Below are positions 1 to 11,283 of a DNA stretch of 62,802 nucleotides, in pieces. The notes under the pieces are model-generated. The model ran no database searches, was not told where the DNA came from, and was given only the letters and a program-made list of their open reading frames with translations. A program made the position numbers and the translations under genes. Source of the stretch: Streptomyces beigongshangae (GTDB lineage Bacteria; Actinomycetota; Actinomycetes; Streptomycetales; Streptomycetaceae); assembly GCF_019710745.1 (NCBI RefSeq), contig NZ_JAHKJW010000005.1, positions 193,124-255,925 of the forward strand, read 5' to 3'. Position 1 is the stretch's first letter, and each line of letters begins with the position of its first letter.

Positions 1-35
1 GCGCGCGGAGGCGCGGACCGCCGGGCCGGAAGCGG

Positions 36-1142
36 CTAGAGCTCCTTGCGGAAGTTCTCCGCCGTCCGCAGGAAGATGTCGTTGGCCTCGGTCTCGCCCA
101 CCGTCACACGGACCCCCTCGCCCGCGAACGGCCGCACGATGACCCCGGCCCGCTCGCACGCCGCGGCGAAGTCGGCGGTCCGGTCCCCGAGCCGCAGCCA
201 CACGAAGTTCGCCTGCGTGTCCGGCACCGTCCAGCCCTGTCCGCGCAGCGTCCCGACCACACGCGCGCGCTCGGCCACCAGCGCACCGACCCGTCCCAGC
301 AGCTCGTCCTCGGCCCGCAGCGACGCCACCGCCGCGTCCTGGGCGAGCTGGCTCACGCCGAAGGGCACGGCGGTCTTGCGCAGCGCCGCCGCCACCGGCT
401 CGTGGGCGATCGCGAAGCCGACCCGGAGCCCGGCGAGACCGTACGCCTTGGAGAACGTACGCAGCACGCACACGTTCGGCCGCTCCCGGTAGAGCTCGAC
501 ACCGTCCGGCACCTCGCCCCCTTCGCCTTCGAAGGGACGCATGAACTCCCGGTACGCCTCGTCGAGGACCACGAGGACATCGCCGGGCACCCGGTTGAGG
601 AATCGTTCCAGCTCGGCCCGCCGCACCGCCGTCCCCGTGGGATTGTTCGGGTTGCAGACGAAGATCAGCCGCGTCCGGTCGGTGATCGCGTCCGCCATCG
701 CGTCGAGGTCGTGCACGTCCCCCGGCGTCAGCGGCACCTCGACCGCCGTGGCCCCGCTGATACGCGTGATGATCGGGTACGCCTCGAAGGACCGCCAGGC
801 GTAGACGACCTCGTCGCCCGGTCCGGAGGTCGCCTGCACCAGCTGCTGGGCCACGCCGACCGAGCCGGTGCCGGTGGCCAGGTGCGTGAGCGGCACACCG
901 AACCGGTCCGACAGCTCGCTCATCAGTCCCGTGCACGCCATGTCGGGGTAGCGGTTGAAGGCGCCGGCCGCCGTGCTCACGCTCTCCAGCACGCCCGGCA
1001 GCGGCGGATAGGGGTTCTCGTTGGAGGACAGCTTGTACACCACCGGAGCGGCTTCGGCGGTGGTCGCCGACGGGCCGCGCCCCGGCTTGTAGGTGGGGAT
1101 GTCCTCCAGCTCGGCTCGCAGCTTCGGGCTCGTCTCGCTCAC
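36..1142 (-). CDS. hisC: HisC-type histidinol-phosphate/aromatic aminotransferase
   Basis: Fold-type I PLP aminotransferase of 368 residues that would convert histidinol phosphate plus 2-oxoglutarate to imidazole-acetol phosphate plus glutamate, or transaminate aromatic amino acids. Visible landmarks are SSNENPYPP near residue 39 (substrate-binding loop), NPNNPTG at 164-170, LDEAY near 193 and the PLP-lysine motif [10 protein letters not shown] with Lys232. The GTG start at 1142 is preferred over an upstream start at 1193 because GAGGAGG lies a few bases before it and the protein then begins with [11 protein letters not shown], where the family similarity starts. It is not next to other his genes, so it may be a second, broader-specificity copy. 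It is transcribed away from the LacI-type regulator at 1574. Family certain, substrate uncertain. Confidence 0.9.
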   Translation of the reverse strand: MSETSPKLRAELEDIPTYKPGRGPSATTAEAAPVVYKLSSNENPYPPLPGVLESVSTAAGAFNRYPDMACTGLMSELSDRFGVPLTHLATGTGSVGVAQQLVQATSGPGDEVVYAWRSFEAYPIITRISGATAVEVPLTPGDVHDLDAMADAITDRTRLIFVCNPNNPTGTAVRRAELERFLNRVPGDVLVVLDEAYREFMRPFEGEGGEVPDGVELYRERPNVCVLRTFSKAYGLAGLRVGFAIAHEPVAAALRKTAVPFGVSQLAQDAAVASLRAEDELLGRVGALVAERARVVGTLRGQGWTVPDTQANFVWLRLGDRTADFAAACERAGVIVRPFAGEGVRVTVGETEANDIFLRTAENFRKEL

Positions 1143-1573
1143 CGCAGTCCTCCTCGTGACCGTGGCCGGCTCGTCACCACCGCCGGCTGCCAATACTGCT
1201 CACCTTAAGAGGGTTCGGGGCCGCCGCGTACGGCCCGGGACCGATGTCCCGGACGGCGCCGGACATCCGGGGCGCACTCCCGGGCATCGGCACCCGAAGG
1301 CGTACGAAAGAGAGGGCGCGCCGTCCCTCATGGTCCGCGCCGGTAGCTTGCGCCGTGGCGCGCATCCCTCGTGCAGGTGAGTTGAGACCTCTTCGAAACA
1401 TGGCTCATTTGGCAGGCCTATGCGCGTCGACAAGTGACGTACTGCCATTTAAACGGTCAACCTTCTTTCTTTCAAAGGCAGTTGTCCATTTTTGACCATG
1501 CAGAAACGTGCCTGTCAACGCGTGCATATGCGTCCGCACTACCCCACCTCATGAGCCCTACTATCGGCTCGCC
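1143..1573. promoter_or_regulatory. divergent intergenic region, hisC/LacI regulator
   Basis: Gene-free 431-base stretch separating two divergent genes, so it must hold both promoters. The part from about 1380 to 1510 is clearly more AT-rich than its surroundings and carries short pyrimidine-rich runs. I found no long palindrome that could be named as an operator and no convincing small gene. Confidence 0.5.
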
Positions 1574-2686
1574 ATGACAGCAGCAGGGAAGCACCAGGTG
1601 AGCCGGTCGGATACCTCCCGCCGAGGCAGCCGGCCGGGCCGGGCCGGCATCAGAGACGTGGCCGCGGCCGCCGGAGTCTCCATTACGACGGTGTCCGACG
1701 CGCTCAACGGCAAGGGGCGGCTTCCGGACGCCACCAGACGCCATGTCCGCGAGGTCGCCGACCGGCTGGGCTACCGCCCCTCCGCGGCGGCCCGGACGCT
1801 CCGTACCGGCAAGTCCGGCCTCATCGGCCTGACCGTGACGACCTACGGAGACGAGCCCTTCACCTTCACGGAGTTCGCGTACTTCGCGGAGATGGCCAGA
1901 TCCGCCACCTCGGCCGCGCTCGCACGGGGCTATGCCCTGGTCATCCTCCCCGCCACCTCGCGCCACGACGTGTGGTCGAACGTGGCCCTGGACGGGACGG
2001 TCGTCATCGACCCCTCCGACCAGGACCCCGTCGTCAGCGAACTGGTCCGCCAGGGGTTACCCGTGGTCTCGGACGGCCGCCCGGCCGGCTCGCTGCCGGT
2101 GACCGCCTGGGTGGACAACGACCACGAGGCCGCGGTCCTGGGCATCCTCGACCACCTGGCCGACGCCGGGGCCCGCAGGATCGGCCTGCTGACGGGCACG
2201 ACCACGGACACGTACACCCACCTCTCCACGACCGCGTATCTCCGCTGGTGCGAGCGCGTGGGCCAGGACCCCGTGTACGAGGCATATCCCGCGCACGATC
2301 CCTGCGCGGGAGCGGTCGCGGCCGACCGGCTGCTCGCCCGGCCCGACCGGCCCGACGCCGTCTACGGACTGTTCGACCCGAACGGCACCGACCTCCTCGC
2401 GGCGGCCCGGCGCTACGGGCTGCGCGTACCGGACGACCTGCTTCTCGTGTGCTGCAGCGAGTCCACCGTCTACGCCAACACCGAGCCGCCCGTCACGACG
2501 CTCTCCCTCAAACCACGACGTATCGGTACGGCCGTGGTCCAGCTCCTCATCGACGCCATCGAGGGGGTGGAAACCGATCAACCGGTCGAACAGGTGATAC
2601 CGACGGAGCTGATCGTGCGCACCTCTTCCGAGCGACGGCCGCCACGGACGACCGTCAGTCCACCCAGGTCCCCGGAGGAGGAGTGA
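1574..2686 (+). CDS. LacI-family transcriptional regulator (contains a TTA codon)
   Basis: DNA-binding sugar-type repressor of 370 residues. The N-terminal LacI helix-turn-helix is at about 25-70 (IRDVAAAAGVSITTVSDAL followed by the hinge-helix motif YRPSAAARTL), and a periplasmic-binding-like effector domain fills the rest. The ATG at 1574 is chosen because the upstream part of the open frame is unlike the family. Codon 162 (2057-2059) is TTA, the leucine codon read only by the developmentally controlled bldA tRNA in Streptomyces, so full translation may be restricted to late growth. No sugar transporter or hydrolase is adjacent, so the effector and target genes are unknown. The next gene starts 191 bases downstream, after a hairpin. 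Confidence 0.9.
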   Translation: MTAAGKHQVSRSDTSRRGSRPGRAGIRDVAAAAGVSITTVSDALNGKGRLPDATRRHVREVADRLGYRPSAAARTLRTGKSGLIGLTVTTYGDEPFTFTEFAYFAEMARSATSAALARGYALVILPATSRHDVWSNVALDGTVVIDPSDQDPVVSELVRQGLPVVSDGRPAGSLPVTAWVDNDHEAAVLGILDHLADAGARRIGLLTGTTTDTYTHLSTTAYLRWCERVGQDPVYEAYPAHDPCAGAVAADRLLARPDRPDAVYGLFDPNGTDLLAAARRYGLRVPDDLLLVCCSESTVYANTEPPVTTLSLKPRRIGTAVVQLLIDAIEGVETDQPVEQVIPTELIVRTSSERRPPRTTVSPPRSPEEE

Positions 2687-2728
2687 CCTCACACGGGGGA
2701 AGGCCCTCTCAATTCGGGAGAAAACCAC

Positions 2729-2757
2729 GGTGAACCGGGGCTCCGCCCCGATTCACC
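2729..2757 (+). terminator. hairpin terminator after the LacI regulator
   Basis: GGTGAACCGGGG pairs with CCCCGATTCACC around a 5-base loop, with one mismatched pair in a 12-bp stem. There is no long T run, which is usual for Streptomyces terminators. It separates the LacI regulator from the metallophosphoesterase. Confidence 0.6.
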
Positions 2758-2877
2758 ACCCCTGGGTCATCACATGGCGCGATCCGCATTCCTATGATGG
2801 GCGGACGACACCGCGGGCCGCTGCGACCAGGCAGTCCGACGCGGTGCAGATGCGGCGCGATGGTGGTGGAGGGGTCG

Positions 2878-4065
2878 ATGACTCAGGGGGCCGGTCAGGG
2901 ACCCGAGATGCGGACGCCGACGGTGCGTGACTTCCGCGTGCCGGCGTACGTCCACGATGCCGGTCCGTACGCGGGGCCGCCCGGACCCCACCCGCAGCCA
3001 ACGGCTCCGTACGACCGCCCGGCCGAGCCGTACGACCAGGCCGCCGAGCCGTACACCGGGCCCGCGGAGCGGTACGGGCAGCCGGGTCCCTACGCGGGAC
3101 CGCCGCACGGTGGGGCCGGCGTCCCGGGCGGGGAGCCGGAAGGCTACACGCCGACGGAGCGCGATCTGCCCGTCATCAACCGCGGTGACACGGTTCAGGT
3201 GGCCGTCGATCCCGAGGCCGGGCGGGTTCCGCAGCCCGACGAGGGGCCGGGACCGCTGTACGTGGTCGGTGACGTGCACGGCTATCTCGACGAGCTCGTC
3301 GCCGCGCTGCGCGAGAAAGGGCTCATCGACAGCGAGGGCCGCTGGGTCGCCGGGACCTCGCGGTTGTGGTTCCTCGGCGACTTCACCGACCGCGGGCCCG
3401 ACGGGATCGGCGTCATCGACCTCGTGATGCGGCTGTCCGCGGAGGCCGCCGCGGCCGGCGGCTACTGCAAGGCGCTGATGGGCAACCACGAGCTGCTGCT
3501 GCTCGGCGCCCGGCGGTTCGGGGACACCCCCGTCAACTCCGGGGCGGGGACCGCCACCTTCCAGGCCGCCTGGCTGCTCAACGGTGGCCAGAAGACGGAT
3601 ATGGAGCGCCTCCAGGACCACCATCTGCAGTGGATGGCCCGCCTCGACGCGATGGAACTGGCCGACGGGCACCTGCTCGTGCACTCCGACACGACCGCCT
3701 ATCTCGACTACGGCGACTCCATCGAAGCGGTCAACGACACCATCCGCGAAACCCTCACCCGTAATGACGCCGACGAGTGCTGGGACCTCTTCCGCAAGTT
3801 CACCAAGCGCTTCGCGTTCCGCGACGACGGTGGCGCGCAGGCGGTGCGCTCCCTGCTGGAGACGTACGGCGGTTCACGCATCGTCCACGGCCACAGCCCC
3901 ATTCCGTACCTCCGGGGGGACGTCGGTTCGGAGGACGGCGGGGACTCGTCCGCCCCTGTCGTCGAAGAACCCCATGTGTACGCCGACAAACTCGCGATCG
4001 GGATGGACGGCGGCGTGACCATGGCCGGAAAACTGCTGGTACAGCAACTTCCCCTGGATAACTGA
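2878..4065 (+). CDS. metallophosphoesterase with a tyrosine/proline-rich N-terminal tail
   Basis: Calcineurin-like dinuclear-metal phosphoesterase of 395 residues. The metal-binding motifs appear in order: GDVHG (131-135), GDFTDRG (167-173), GNHE (202-205) and later VHGHSP. Residues 1 to about 95 are a low-complexity region of Pro, Gly and repeated Tyr (PYDRPAEPYDQ and similar) with no transmembrane segment, probably disordered. The ATG at 2878 is preceded by a GGAGGGG ribosome-binding site. The substrate cannot be told from sequence; protein phosphatase or nucleotide phosphodiesterase are both possible. It appears to be a single-gene unit. Confidence 0.85.
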   Translation: MTQGAGQGPEMRTPTVRDFRVPAYVHDAGPYAGPPGPHPQPTAPYDRPAEPYDQAAEPYTGPAERYGQPGPYAGPPHGGAGVPGGEPEGYTPTERDLPVINRGDTVQVAVDPEAGRVPQPDEGPGPLYVVGDVHGYLDELVAALREKGLIDSEGRWVAGTSRLWFLGDFTDRGPDGIGVIDLVMRLSAEAAAAGGYCKALMGNHELLLLGARRFGDTPVNSGAGTATFQAAWLLNGGQKTDMERLQDHHLQWMARLDAMELADGHLLVHSDTTAYLDYGDSIEAVNDTIRETLTRNDADECWDLFRKFTKRFAFRDDGGAQAVRSLLETYGGSRIVHGHSPIPYLRGDVGSEDGGDSSAPVVEEPHVYADKLAIGMDGGVTMAGKLLVQQLPLDN

Positions 4066-4254
4066 GCCATTCCGGGGCAGTTGTCCTTCGGTGGAGGACA
4101 TACGCGGTACCGGGGCAAATTCTGGAAACCCTCTGTCACCCTGTGCCGTCCCCGCTCTACCATCGGCTTATCCGTAGCAGGCTCCCCTCCGTTTCTGCCC
4201 GACGGCTCGTCAGCATGCCGAGCCCCAAGCCCTACGGAGCATCGGGGGATGCAC

Positions 4255-5121
4255 ATGAACAGCGTTCCGCAGCACCTGCTGATCGAGGACCGCCAGGAGT
4301 ACGAGCGGATCCTCGACGAGGCGCTGCGCTCCGCACCACACCGACCGGAACTCGCCGCTGTCGGTCAGCGGCTCAATCCCGAACAGCTGCGCACGATGGC
4401 GCTCAACGCCACCGCACTCATCACGGCGGCCGCGGCGACCGAGTACCAGCACTACGTGAAGGTCCGCGAGGAACTGCGCCGGCCGGCGCCGTCCACCCCT
4501 CCCGTCCGTGAAGGATCCCCCAGTTCCACGGATCCGGGCACGAGCGCGGTGGGGCTCGCCACCACCATGGGAGAGGTCACCGAGACCGCCGGGGCGGGTG
4601 TCGCCGCGGTGGTCGCCGTGCTCGCTCCCGTCCTCGCCGGCACGGCCGCGGCGATCTTCCTGCTCGTCGGCTACATCCTGAAGATGCTCGACCCCCAGCC
4701 GGGCATCACCCAGACCCTCCTCACCACGGGCTGGGTCTTCGGCGCCATCACGGCCGCCGCGATCCTGGTCGCCGCGGTCGGTCTGCTGCTCACCGCCCTG
4801 CGCAACGGCGCCAGCTCGCTCCAGGCCGACGCGCACGGCGAACACAACGAGGAGGTCGACCGCGCCAGGCAGGCGTGGCGCGACGCCCTCCTGGAGGACG
4901 GCATCATGCCGTTCCTCAGGGCGGCCCTCGCGGACCCGGGCACCGCCGCCCTCGGCCGTACGCAGCCGTCGGCACCGGCCAACCGGATCCCGCAGCTCGG
5001 CTACCACCGACCGGGGTTCAGCAGCCCCGACGGCGGACCGGCAGCGGGTCCCCGCCCCAGCTTCTCGAGTCCGGACTTCAGCAGCCCGGACTTCGGGGGG
5101 CCGGAGCACGCTCCCGAGTAA
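4255..5121 (+). CDS. hypothetical membrane protein with two transmembrane helices
   Basis: Protein of 288 residues with no function I recognise. A soluble, charged N-terminal region of about 95 residues is followed by two hydrophobic segments (around 110-145 and 160-185) and a C-terminal tail rich in Pro, Ser and Phe with the repeated word FSSPD. An ATG six bases upstream (4249) is an alternative start; the GGAG at 4236-4239 could serve either. It is followed by a strong terminator and is probably monocistronic. Confidence 0.75.
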   Translation: MNSVPQHLLIEDRQEYERILDEALRSAPHRPELAAVGQRLNPEQLRTMALNATALITAAAATEYQHYVKVREELRRPAPSTPPVREGSPSSTDPGTSAVGLATTMGEVTETAGAGVAAVVAVLAPVLAGTAAAIFLLVGYILKMLDPQPGITQTLLTTGWVFGAITAAAILVAAVGLLLTALRNGASSLQADAHGEHNEEVDRARQAWRDALLEDGIMPFLRAALADPGTAALGRTQPSAPANRIPQLGYHRPGFSSPDGGPAAGPRPSFSSPDFSSPDFGGPEHAPE

Positions 5122-5175
5122 CCGAGTAATCGAGCATCCCGAGCAACCCGGTCAAGGAGCCTGCCTGCCGAGACT

Positions 5176-5210
5176 GATCGACGACGGGACACCGTCGTCG
5201 ATCTTTTCTC
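5176..5210 (+). terminator. strong intrinsic terminator
   Basis: Perfect 12-bp stem (GATCGACGACGG / CCGTCGTCGATC), GACA tetraloop, then TTTTCTC. It is one of the few hairpins in this window with a genuine T run on the plus strand. It ends transcription of the membrane-protein gene before the oppositely oriented thiC. Confidence 0.88.
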
Positions 5211-5388
5211 TGCCTCGGCAGGTCACGCCTCGGCGAGGTACGCCTGGCCTCCGCTGCCCTGGCGGGGTGCGCCAGGACGAGGTTCGACCGGGCAGGGTGC
5301 GCCAGGACAGCGGTGGCCGGCGAGGAGACCCCGGCGGGGCCGGCGGGGTCCCCTCGCGCGGACGGACGGAGCCGGTGGGTGCGCCGGT

Positions 5389-7402
<2,014 letters not shown>

Positions 7403-7484
7403 GTATGCAAAAGGTGCTTCCACGCTAGCGTCACAATGGGCGCGGTGAACAGTAGGCATCTCTCGTTCTTGCGATGATCGGTCA

Positions 7485-8966
7485 GTGACCACGACGCAGC
7501 AGCCCTCACTCCCGCCGTCCGAACCGCCCCACGGACACGGCCATGACGGCCACGGCCACGGTCACGGCGGCGGACCCGGACAAGGCGGCGGACCCGGATC
7601 CCATGGCCCCGGAGGGGGTGGCGGGGGCGGCCGGCCCGGTGACGGCGGGCACGGCCACTCGCACAGTCATGGCCCCGCGGCCCCTGCCTCCATGCGCCTG
7701 CGCAAGATCATCGCCGCGGTGCTGATTCCCTTCGCCGCAGCGGTCGTCGTCGGCCTCGCAGTGCTCTGGCCCGGCGGCGCTCCCGAACACGAGCGCACGG
7801 GTGTCGGCTTCGACCGGCAGACCCAGCAGGCCACCGTCACGAAGGTCGACAAGGTCGACTGCAAGTCGGTGAACGCCTCCGGAGGGACCCCGACCGGTGA
7901 CACCTCGACCGCCGAGGGCTCGTCGGCCCAGCAACAGGCCTCGGGCACCTGCAAGAAGGCCACGGTCCGGGTGGACTCCGGCAAGGACAAGGGCCGTACC
8001 TTCACGGAGATCGTCCAGCCGGACTCCTCACGGCAGCTGGAACAGGGTCAGGAGGTGATCGTGGCGTACGCGCCCGACGCCCCCGAAGAGCTGCAGTACT
8101 CGGTCACCGACGTGAACCGCAAGTTCCCGATGGCGCTGCTCGCCGGCATCTTCGCCCTCGCCGTGGTCGTGGTGGGCCGGATGCGCGGTGTCATGGCGCT
8201 GGTCGCACTCGCCGTCAGCTTCCTGATCCTGACGTTCTTCATCCTGCCTGCCATCCTGCAGGGGTCGAACCCGCTGGTCGTTGCGGTGGTCGGAGCCAGC
8301 GCCATCATGCTGATCGCGCTCTACATGTGCCACGGCCTCTCGGCCCGGACCTCGGTCGCGGTACTGGGGACCCTGCTGTCCCTGCTGCTGATCGGGCTGC
8401 TCGGCTCGCTGTTCATCGACTGGGCCGCCCTGACCGGTAACACCGATGACAACACCGGCCTGATCCACGGGCTGTACCCGTCCATCGACATGAGCGGTCT
8501 GCTGCTCGCGGGGGTCATCATCGGCTCGCTCGGTGTGCTCGACGACGTCACGGTGACGCAGACGTCGGCGGTGTGGGAACTCCACGAGGCCAATCCGACG
8601 ATGGGCCGACGGGGGCTGTACCGCGCGGGCATCCGCATCGGCCGCGACCACATCGCGTCCGTCGTCAACACGCTCGTCCTCGCCTACGCCGGCGCGGCGC
8701 TCCCGTTGCTGCTGCTGTTCTCCATCGCCGAGAGCAGCGTGGGGACGGTGGCCAACAGCGAACTGGTGGCGGAGGAGATCGTGCGCACCCTGGTCGGCTC
8801 GATCGGACTGGTCGCCTCCGTGCCGGTCACGACCGCCCTTGCAGCCCTGGTGGTGTCGGCGGACCGTCCGGGCAACGCCGCCCCGGCCCAGGAACCGCAG
8901 CCGCAGCCGCAGACCGGTTCGAGGGCGCCGCTGCGCGGTGGGAGCGGCCGCCGCCGCAAGCACTGA
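7485..8966 (+). CDS. YibE/F-family membrane protein with a His/Gly-rich N-terminus
   Basis: Multi-pass membrane protein of 493 residues in the YibE/F family, whose function is poorly defined (a transport role has been suggested for relatives). The first about 65 residues are a Gly/His repeat (HGHDGHGHGHGG) that could bind divalent metal. A transmembrane segment follows at about 72-92, then an extracytoplasmic region, then at least six more helices from about residue 215. The conserved segment GVLDDVTVTQTSAVWEL is typical of the family. Start is GTG at 7485. It converges on ssgA with only 7 bases between the stop codons, so transcripts from the two sides must overlap. Confidence 0.85.
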   Translation: MTTTQQPSLPPSEPPHGHGHDGHGHGHGGGPGQGGGPGSHGPGGGGGGGRPGDGGHGHSHSHGPAAPASMRLRKIIAAVLIPFAAAVVVGLAVLWPGGAPEHERTGVGFDRQTQQATVTKVDKVDCKSVNASGGTPTGDTSTAEGSSAQQQASGTCKKATVRVDSGKDKGRTFTEIVQPDSSRQLEQGQEVIVAYAPDAPEELQYSVTDVNRKFPMALLAGIFALAVVVVGRMRGVMALVALAVSFLILTFFILPAILQGSNPLVVAVVGASAIMLIALYMCHGLSARTSVAVLGTLLSLLLIGLLGSLFIDWAALTGNTDDNTGLIHGLYPSIDMSGLLLAGVIIGSLGVLDDVTVTQTSAVWELHEANPTMGRRGLYRAGIRIGRDHIASVVNTLVLAYAGAALPLLLLFSIAESSVGTVANSELVAEEIVRTLVGSIGLVASVPVTTALAALVVSADRPGNAAPAQEPQPQPQTGSRAPLRGGSGRRRKH

Positions 8967-8973
8967 GTCCGCC

Positions 8974-9414
8974 TCACCCCGCGCTCTGTTCCTCCGCCAG
9001 GATGCGGTCCAGAGCTTCGTCCAGATGGGTGTCGAAATCGGCGAGGGACCGTTCCTGCCCGAGGGGGACCAGCCGGTCCGTCCGGTCGAGGAACGCCAGC
9101 AGGGGCGCCGTACCGCAGCGGAACAGTGCCTGGTCCGCACCCACCTGGAGCCGGATCAGCACATCGCCGAACCCCTCGGTGTCCGAAGGGGCGATGTGCA
9201 CGTCTCCGTCGCCGCACGGGCGGCCCACTCCGTCGATCAGCAGCTCGCGGCCGAAGGCCCAGGTCACCGGGGCGTCACCCGGCAGATGGAAGGTCAGACG
9301 CACGGCGTAGGGATCGCAGGTCTCGTAACGCAGCTCCACCGGGATCCGGAAGGCAAGTTCCTCCGAGACGACAAAGCTCATCATGACTTCTGCCTGTACT
9401 ACCGACTCGCTCAT
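8974..9414 (-). CDS. ssgA: sporulation and cell-division regulator SsgA
   Basis: SsgA-like protein of 146 residues. These proteins control septum-site placement and morphology in sporulating actinomycetes, and SsgA itself activates sporulation-specific division. The diagnostic stretches are SFRIPVELRYET-like residues early, DPYAVRLTFHLPGDAPV, WAFGRELL and a C-terminal ALDRILAEEQ. The chosen ATG at 9414 gives SESVVQAEVMMSF as the N-terminus; an upstream ATG at 9492 would add 26 non-conserved residues. The IclR-type gene directly upstream is ssgR, its known dedicated activator, which makes the assignment to SsgA rather than a paralogue firm. Confidence 0.93.
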   Translation of the reverse strand: MSESVVQAEVMMSFVVSEELAFRIPVELRYETCDPYAVRLTFHLPGDAPVTWAFGRELLIDGVGRPCGDGDVHIAPSDTEGFGDVLIRLQVGADQALFRCGTAPLLAFLDRTDRLVPLGQERSLADFDTHLDEALDRILAEEQSAG

Positions 9415-9513
9415 CACTTGCCCTGTCGTTTGCCGTCCATGGCCGGGGATCGTCCACCTAAGCACTTCTGGCATCTTGCTCATCGTGTACACCAGATCAC
9501 AAGGAGTGAGTTT

Positions 9514-10317
9514 TCAGATGCTGATAGAGAGCGCAAAAGTGGCCAGCAGTCCGTCGATCCCTGTCTGCAACTGCCGTGCCGCCGACAGCAGCCGGTCGGC
9601 CTGGTGGGACGGCAGGGAGAGGGCCACCGCGGCGGCCGTACTGCCCATCGTGATCGGGATCGCGGCACAGACCACACCCAGCGCGTACTCCTGGCATTCG
9701 ATCACGGGCTGCATGCGCCGCGTCGACGCGAGGCGTCGCAGCAGGGCCCGGTCGTCACGCACCGTGTACGGCGTGAGGGCCTGCGTGGGATGGCGGTCGA
9801 GATGGTCCCTGCGCGCGTCCTCGTCGAGCTGGGACAGCAGGCACTGGCCGAGCGCGTGCGCGTGCCCCGTCTCGCGGAAGTCCGCCCACTCCTCGACCGC
9901 CGGATTGCCCGGGGTGTCCGCGACGCACTGGAGCTCGATCTCGCCGTTCCGGTAGACGGCGTAATACACCGGGGCACCGATCGCGTCGCGCCAGCTGCCC
10001 AGCGCGTCGGAGAGCGTGCTGCGACGTTTCTGCTGGGCGCCGCTGCCGCTCAGGCGCTCGGTGGCCTCACCGAGGAAGAACAGTCCCTTCTCGCGGCGCA
10101 GATAGCCCTCGTGCGCCAGGGTGCGCAGCAGGTGGTACGCCGTGGGGAGAGCAAGCCCGGCCTCCCGGGCCAGTTGCTTCGCGGGCGCCCCCTGTTCGTG
10201 ACGCGCCACGGACTCCAGGAGACGCATCGCCCGCCGGACCGAGCCGATGAGGGTCGTGGTGTGCGGCTCGGAGATGGCGGCCTGCGGTCCTGCGGACGCG
10301 GTGTCAACCGTGGCCAA
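9514..10317 (-). CDS. ssgR: IclR-family regulator SsgR
   Basis: IclR-type regulator of 267 residues. A winged helix at about 25-85 (RAMRLLESVARHEQGAPAKQ, then TAYHLLRTLAHEGYL) is followed by an effector-binding domain. It lies 99 bases upstream of ssgA on the same strand, the conserved ssgR-ssgA arrangement in which SsgR switches on ssgA during development. The start appears to be TTG at 10317, with GGGAG six bases before it; no in-frame ATG or GTG keeps the whole N-terminus. Such a weak initiation codon would keep the level low. Confidence 0.9.
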   Translation of the reverse strand: MATVDTASAGPQAAISEPHTTTLIGSVRRAMRLLESVARHEQGAPAKQLAREAGLALPTAYHLLRTLAHEGYLRREKGLFFLGEATERLSGSGAQQKRRSTLSDALGSWRDAIGAPVYYAVYRNGEIELQCVADTPGNPAVEEWADFRETGHAHALGQCLLSQLDEDARRDHLDRHPTQALTPYTVRDDRALLRRLASTRRMQPVIECQEYALGVVCAAIPITMGSTAAAVALSLPSHQADRLLSAARQLQTGIDGLLATFALSISI

Positions 10318-10519
10318 GGGTCACTCCCGAAGCGCGAGGGGGCCGCCCGTGCGGGGGATTCACGGGAGGGTTCGGTACGCAGCCCGCGAGGATCGACCTC
10401 GCGTCGAGTTCCGGACTTTAACCGCCTGCCACCGATCGCTTACGCCATGCATCGAAAACTTCCCCCACCCGAGGGAACTGCCCGAGGGAACTGCCGGCCC
10501 CCGCCCTCCGCGCCGCCGT

Positions 10520-10732
10520 CTACCAGTCGCTCCTCGACGAGGAGGTCGACATGAACTTCCGCACCACGTAGATCAGGCCGCCGACCAGTGCCACGAAGAC
10601 CAACAGCTTGAAGAGCAGGCCGATCACGAAGCCGACGACGCTCGCTATCAGGCCGCCGAACACGACCAGGGCGATGACCGGCACCGCGACCCACTTAACC
10701 CACCACGGCATCCCCGCGAAGATCTCCCGCAT
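10520..10732 (-). CDS. small two-helix membrane protein, DUF5326 family
   Basis: Protein of 70 residues that is almost entirely two hydrophobic helices (about 13-30 and 33-57), followed by a short basic and serine-rich tail (RKFMSTSSSRSDW). It matches what I remember of the actinobacterial DUF5326 family; function is unknown. ATG at 10732 follows a GAGGG element. It is flanked on both sides by gaps of roughly 170-200 bases, so it is probably transcribed alone. Confidence 0.75.
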   Translation of the reverse strand: MREIFAGMPWWVKWVAVPVIALVVFGGLIASVVGFVIGLLFKLLVFVALVGGLIYVVRKFMSTSSSRSDW

Positions 10733-10905
10733 CGCCCTCGTCCCTCGTCTCTCTGCCCGTTTCCGAGTCTGTACCGGCCCGTTCCGTGATCCGGCGGGTC
10801 CCGGCTCGTCCTGTCCTCGATGCTAGGCGCGGCAGGGGCGCCGGCGGGGGCTTCGCACCCCTTGTCCTCCCCTGACCGTCCCCCTAGGGAACCCTGAGAG
10901 CGGTG

Positions 10906-11223
10906 TCAGCTCTCCGGCGGAGAGAAGACCACCAGAACCCGCAGATCCTCGCTGATGTGGTGGAACTTGTGGGCCACCCCCGCCGGAACGTACACGACGC
11001 TGCCGCGCGCCACCTGCGTCGTCTCCATGCCCACCGTGATCGCGGCCCGGCCGCTCACGACGAAGTACACCTCGTCCTGGCGGTGGGGCTGCTGTGGGTC
11101 CTGCGTGCCCGCGTCCAGCGCGTACAGGCCGACCGACATGTTCTTCTCGCGCAGGAACTGGAGGTACGCGCCGTCGTTGGCGGCGCGCTCCGCCTCCAGT
11201 TCGTCCAGCCGGAATGCCTTCAT
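10906..11223 (-). CDS. cupin-domain protein
   Basis: Single-domain cupin of 105 residues. The metal-binding pattern is clear: PHRQDEVYFVVSGRA (motif 1, with His and Glu) and GVAHKFHHI (motif 2). Small cupins of this type can be isomerases, dioxygenases or plain sensors, and nothing here decides between them. The ATG at 11223 starts MKAFRLDELEAER; upstream residues in the open frame look like non-coding sequence. It is divergent from the holin-like gene. Confidence 0.8.
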   Translation of the reverse strand: MKAFRLDELEAERAANDGAYLQFLREKNMSVGLYALDAGTQDPQQPHRQDEVYFVVSGRAAITVGMETTQVARGSVVYVPAGVAHKFHHISEDLRVLVVFSPPES

Positions 11224-11283
11224 CGCTCTGGTCCGCCCCTGCCCCGCTGCTCGTGTCCGGTCTCTTCTGCCACGATCAGACAC

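Noticed and set aside
7500..7680. Repeated GGCCACGG-like DNA considered as a repeat array or CRISPR
   Set aside because: It is simply the His/Gly-rich coding sequence of the YibE/F protein; no fixed repeat-spacer structure.
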